A DNA stretch of 64,000 nucleotides, taken from Acidicapsa ligni. Lineage in GTDB: Bacteria > Acidobacteriota > Terriglobia > Terriglobales > Acidobacteriaceae. The position numbers and the translations under genes are program-made. Below the pieces are notes generated by a model. It was not told the DNA's origin. It made no database searches and saw only the letters and a list, made by a program, of their open reading frames with translations. The stretch spans positions 1-64,000 of the forward strand of contig NZ_JAGSYG010000004.1 of NCBI RefSeq assembly GCF_025685655.1, in the 5' to 3' direction. Below, piece by piece: positions 63,235 to 64,000 of this stretch (its first letter is position 1; each line of letters begins with the position of its first letter).

Positions 63235-63434
63235 GAGTTGCTTTGCCCTCCAGCGAATGAGTGTAGGAGCAGAGTGTGAAGGGATGATGTATCGGGGGAT
63301 TTTTTCTGGGTGTTCAGGTTGGCATTCGTTTGAGTGTCTTTTGCACTTGCTGTTACATGCTTGCCCGCTGAGCCGGTGTAGGAGAGGGGCCGTTGATGAT
63401 CGCTCATCACATGCTGACTTCCCGGTACTAATCC

Positions 63435-63454
63435 GTGTGACGTCTCGGTCACAC
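63435..63454. promoter_or_regulatory. short inverted repeat, possible operator
   Basis: GTGTGAC and GTCACAC (63435-63441 and 63448-63454) are perfect 7-bp complements separated by 6 bases, in the divergent spacer between the small coiled-coil gene and the hydrolase gene. It could bind a regulator, but none is seen in the window. Confidence 0.3.
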
Positions 63455-63661
63455 ACCGCCGACTCTCAGGCGTCTTCTCTCAATCGCGGAGACTTTTGAA
63501 TGAAGAGAGGTTTGGCAAATGCGACCAGCCGGAAGAGCGAGATTCGGATTTTCAATCATGAAATCCGGAGCCTGCGGTATGGGCTATTTTCTGCTTGAAG
63601 TCTACTTTTGAATTCACAAGCATCGCAATGGTGCCCATAAACAAAAGGATTTTTTCCCGAA

Positions 63662-64000
63662 ATGAAAATACTTATCGCCACTCTTGCTTCATCAATATTC
63701 GCCTTTAGCCCGATTGCCAAGGCTGCACAAAAGCCGACCATCGTGCTCGTTCATGGTGCTTTCGAGGATTCGCAGGTTTGGGGTCACGTGACCCCAAAGC
63801 TTGAAGCGGATGGCTATAAAGTCGTGGTTGTTGATCTGCCCGGACGCCCGAGTAATCCGATGGCTCCTGACAAGGTCAGCCTCGATCTATACCGGGACAC
63901 TGTCGTCAAGGTACTGGGCACCACAAAAGGCCCAGCGGTTGTTGTAGGCCATAGCTTCGGCGGCATTGTTATCTCTGCCGCTGCTGAACGAGTACCGAAG
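63662..64000 (+). CDS. secreted alpha/beta hydrolase, N-terminal part
   Basis: The first 113 residues are in the window and the gene runs off its end. It starts MKILIATLASSIFAFSPIAKA, a signal peptide. The mature part has IVLVHGAFEDSQVW (oxyanion hole region) and VVVGHSFGGIVI with the nucleophilic Ser of the GxSxG elbow. It looks like an EstC-like esterase or chloroperoxidase-like hydrolase. AAGGA lies about 12 bases before the ATG. The acid and His of the triad are beyond the window. Confidence 0.85.
   Translation, partial: MKILIATLASSIFAFSPIAKAAQKPTIVLVHGAFEDSQVWGHVTPKLEADGYKVVVVDLPGRPSNPMAPDKVSLDLYRDTVVKVLGTTKGPAVVVGHSFGGIVISAAAERVPK

Overview
The window is a typical chromosomal stretch of a free-living Gram-negative bacterium, most likely an Acidobacteriota of the Terriglobia/Acidobacteriaceae type (Granulicella, Terriglobus or Edaphobacter-like). 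This is inferred from the RpoB with an N-terminal zinc-ribbon insertion, the RpoC beginning MFRSNPFEL at a TTG codon, the split glycine decarboxylase, the moderately GC-rich coding regions, and several small membrane families (TMEM175-like, DUF2911, DUF4097) that are frequent there. No phage, plasmid, CRISPR array, insertion sequence or rRNA gene was seen.

Bases 1-14989 hold the translation/transcription super-cluster on the plus strand: end of tuf, rpmG, tRNA-Trp(CCA), secE, nusG, rplK, rplA, rplJ, rplL, rpoB, rpoC and a strong terminator. It has two unusual breaks. A minus-strand gene for a Cys-rich protein of unknown function sits between rplK and rplA, and an 815-base gene-free stretch with an attenuator-like hairpin separates rplL from rpoB. 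Heptameric GCTNNNN repeats lie between nusG and rplK and recur before gcvPA.

Bases 15267-32325 carry a membrane-anchored AAA+-like protein, a nitroreductase, a YdcF-type protein, an outer-membrane barrel candidate, two glycosyltransferase-like genes, ndk, an M13 metallopeptidase, sucCD, trpD, trpS-scpA, a PiT phosphate transporter behind a Pho-box-like repeat, and scpB. scpB overlaps an RluB-type pseudouridine synthase with very long low-complexity tails (32322-35018).

Bases 35114-41675 hold msrA, a winged-helix regulator/membrane protein pair behind a perfect palindrome, two unknown multi-pass membrane proteins, tRNA-Arg(CCG), a DUF2911 protein, and a divergent HxlR/SDR pair with an inverted-repeat operator candidate. 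Bases 41754-47005 form a minus-strand glycine-cleavage cluster (gcvT, a muconolactone-isomerase-like gene, gcvH, gcvPA, gcvPB), interrupted by a 118-bp MITE-like element. Then come small membrane proteins, a TMEM175-like channel, a methylmalonyl-CoA mutase large subunit and glgC.

Bases 53018-57732 contain the most system-like accessory unit: a tightly packed five-gene operon of ECF sigma factor, zinc-finger anti-sigma factor, B-box/LiaF-type membrane protein, a second LiaF-type membrane protein and a DUF4097 protein. It is probably a cell-envelope sensing and response module. The window ends with cmk, an AlkZ-related protein with a long disordered tail, mutL, a small coiled-coil protein and the start of a secreted alpha/beta hydrolase.
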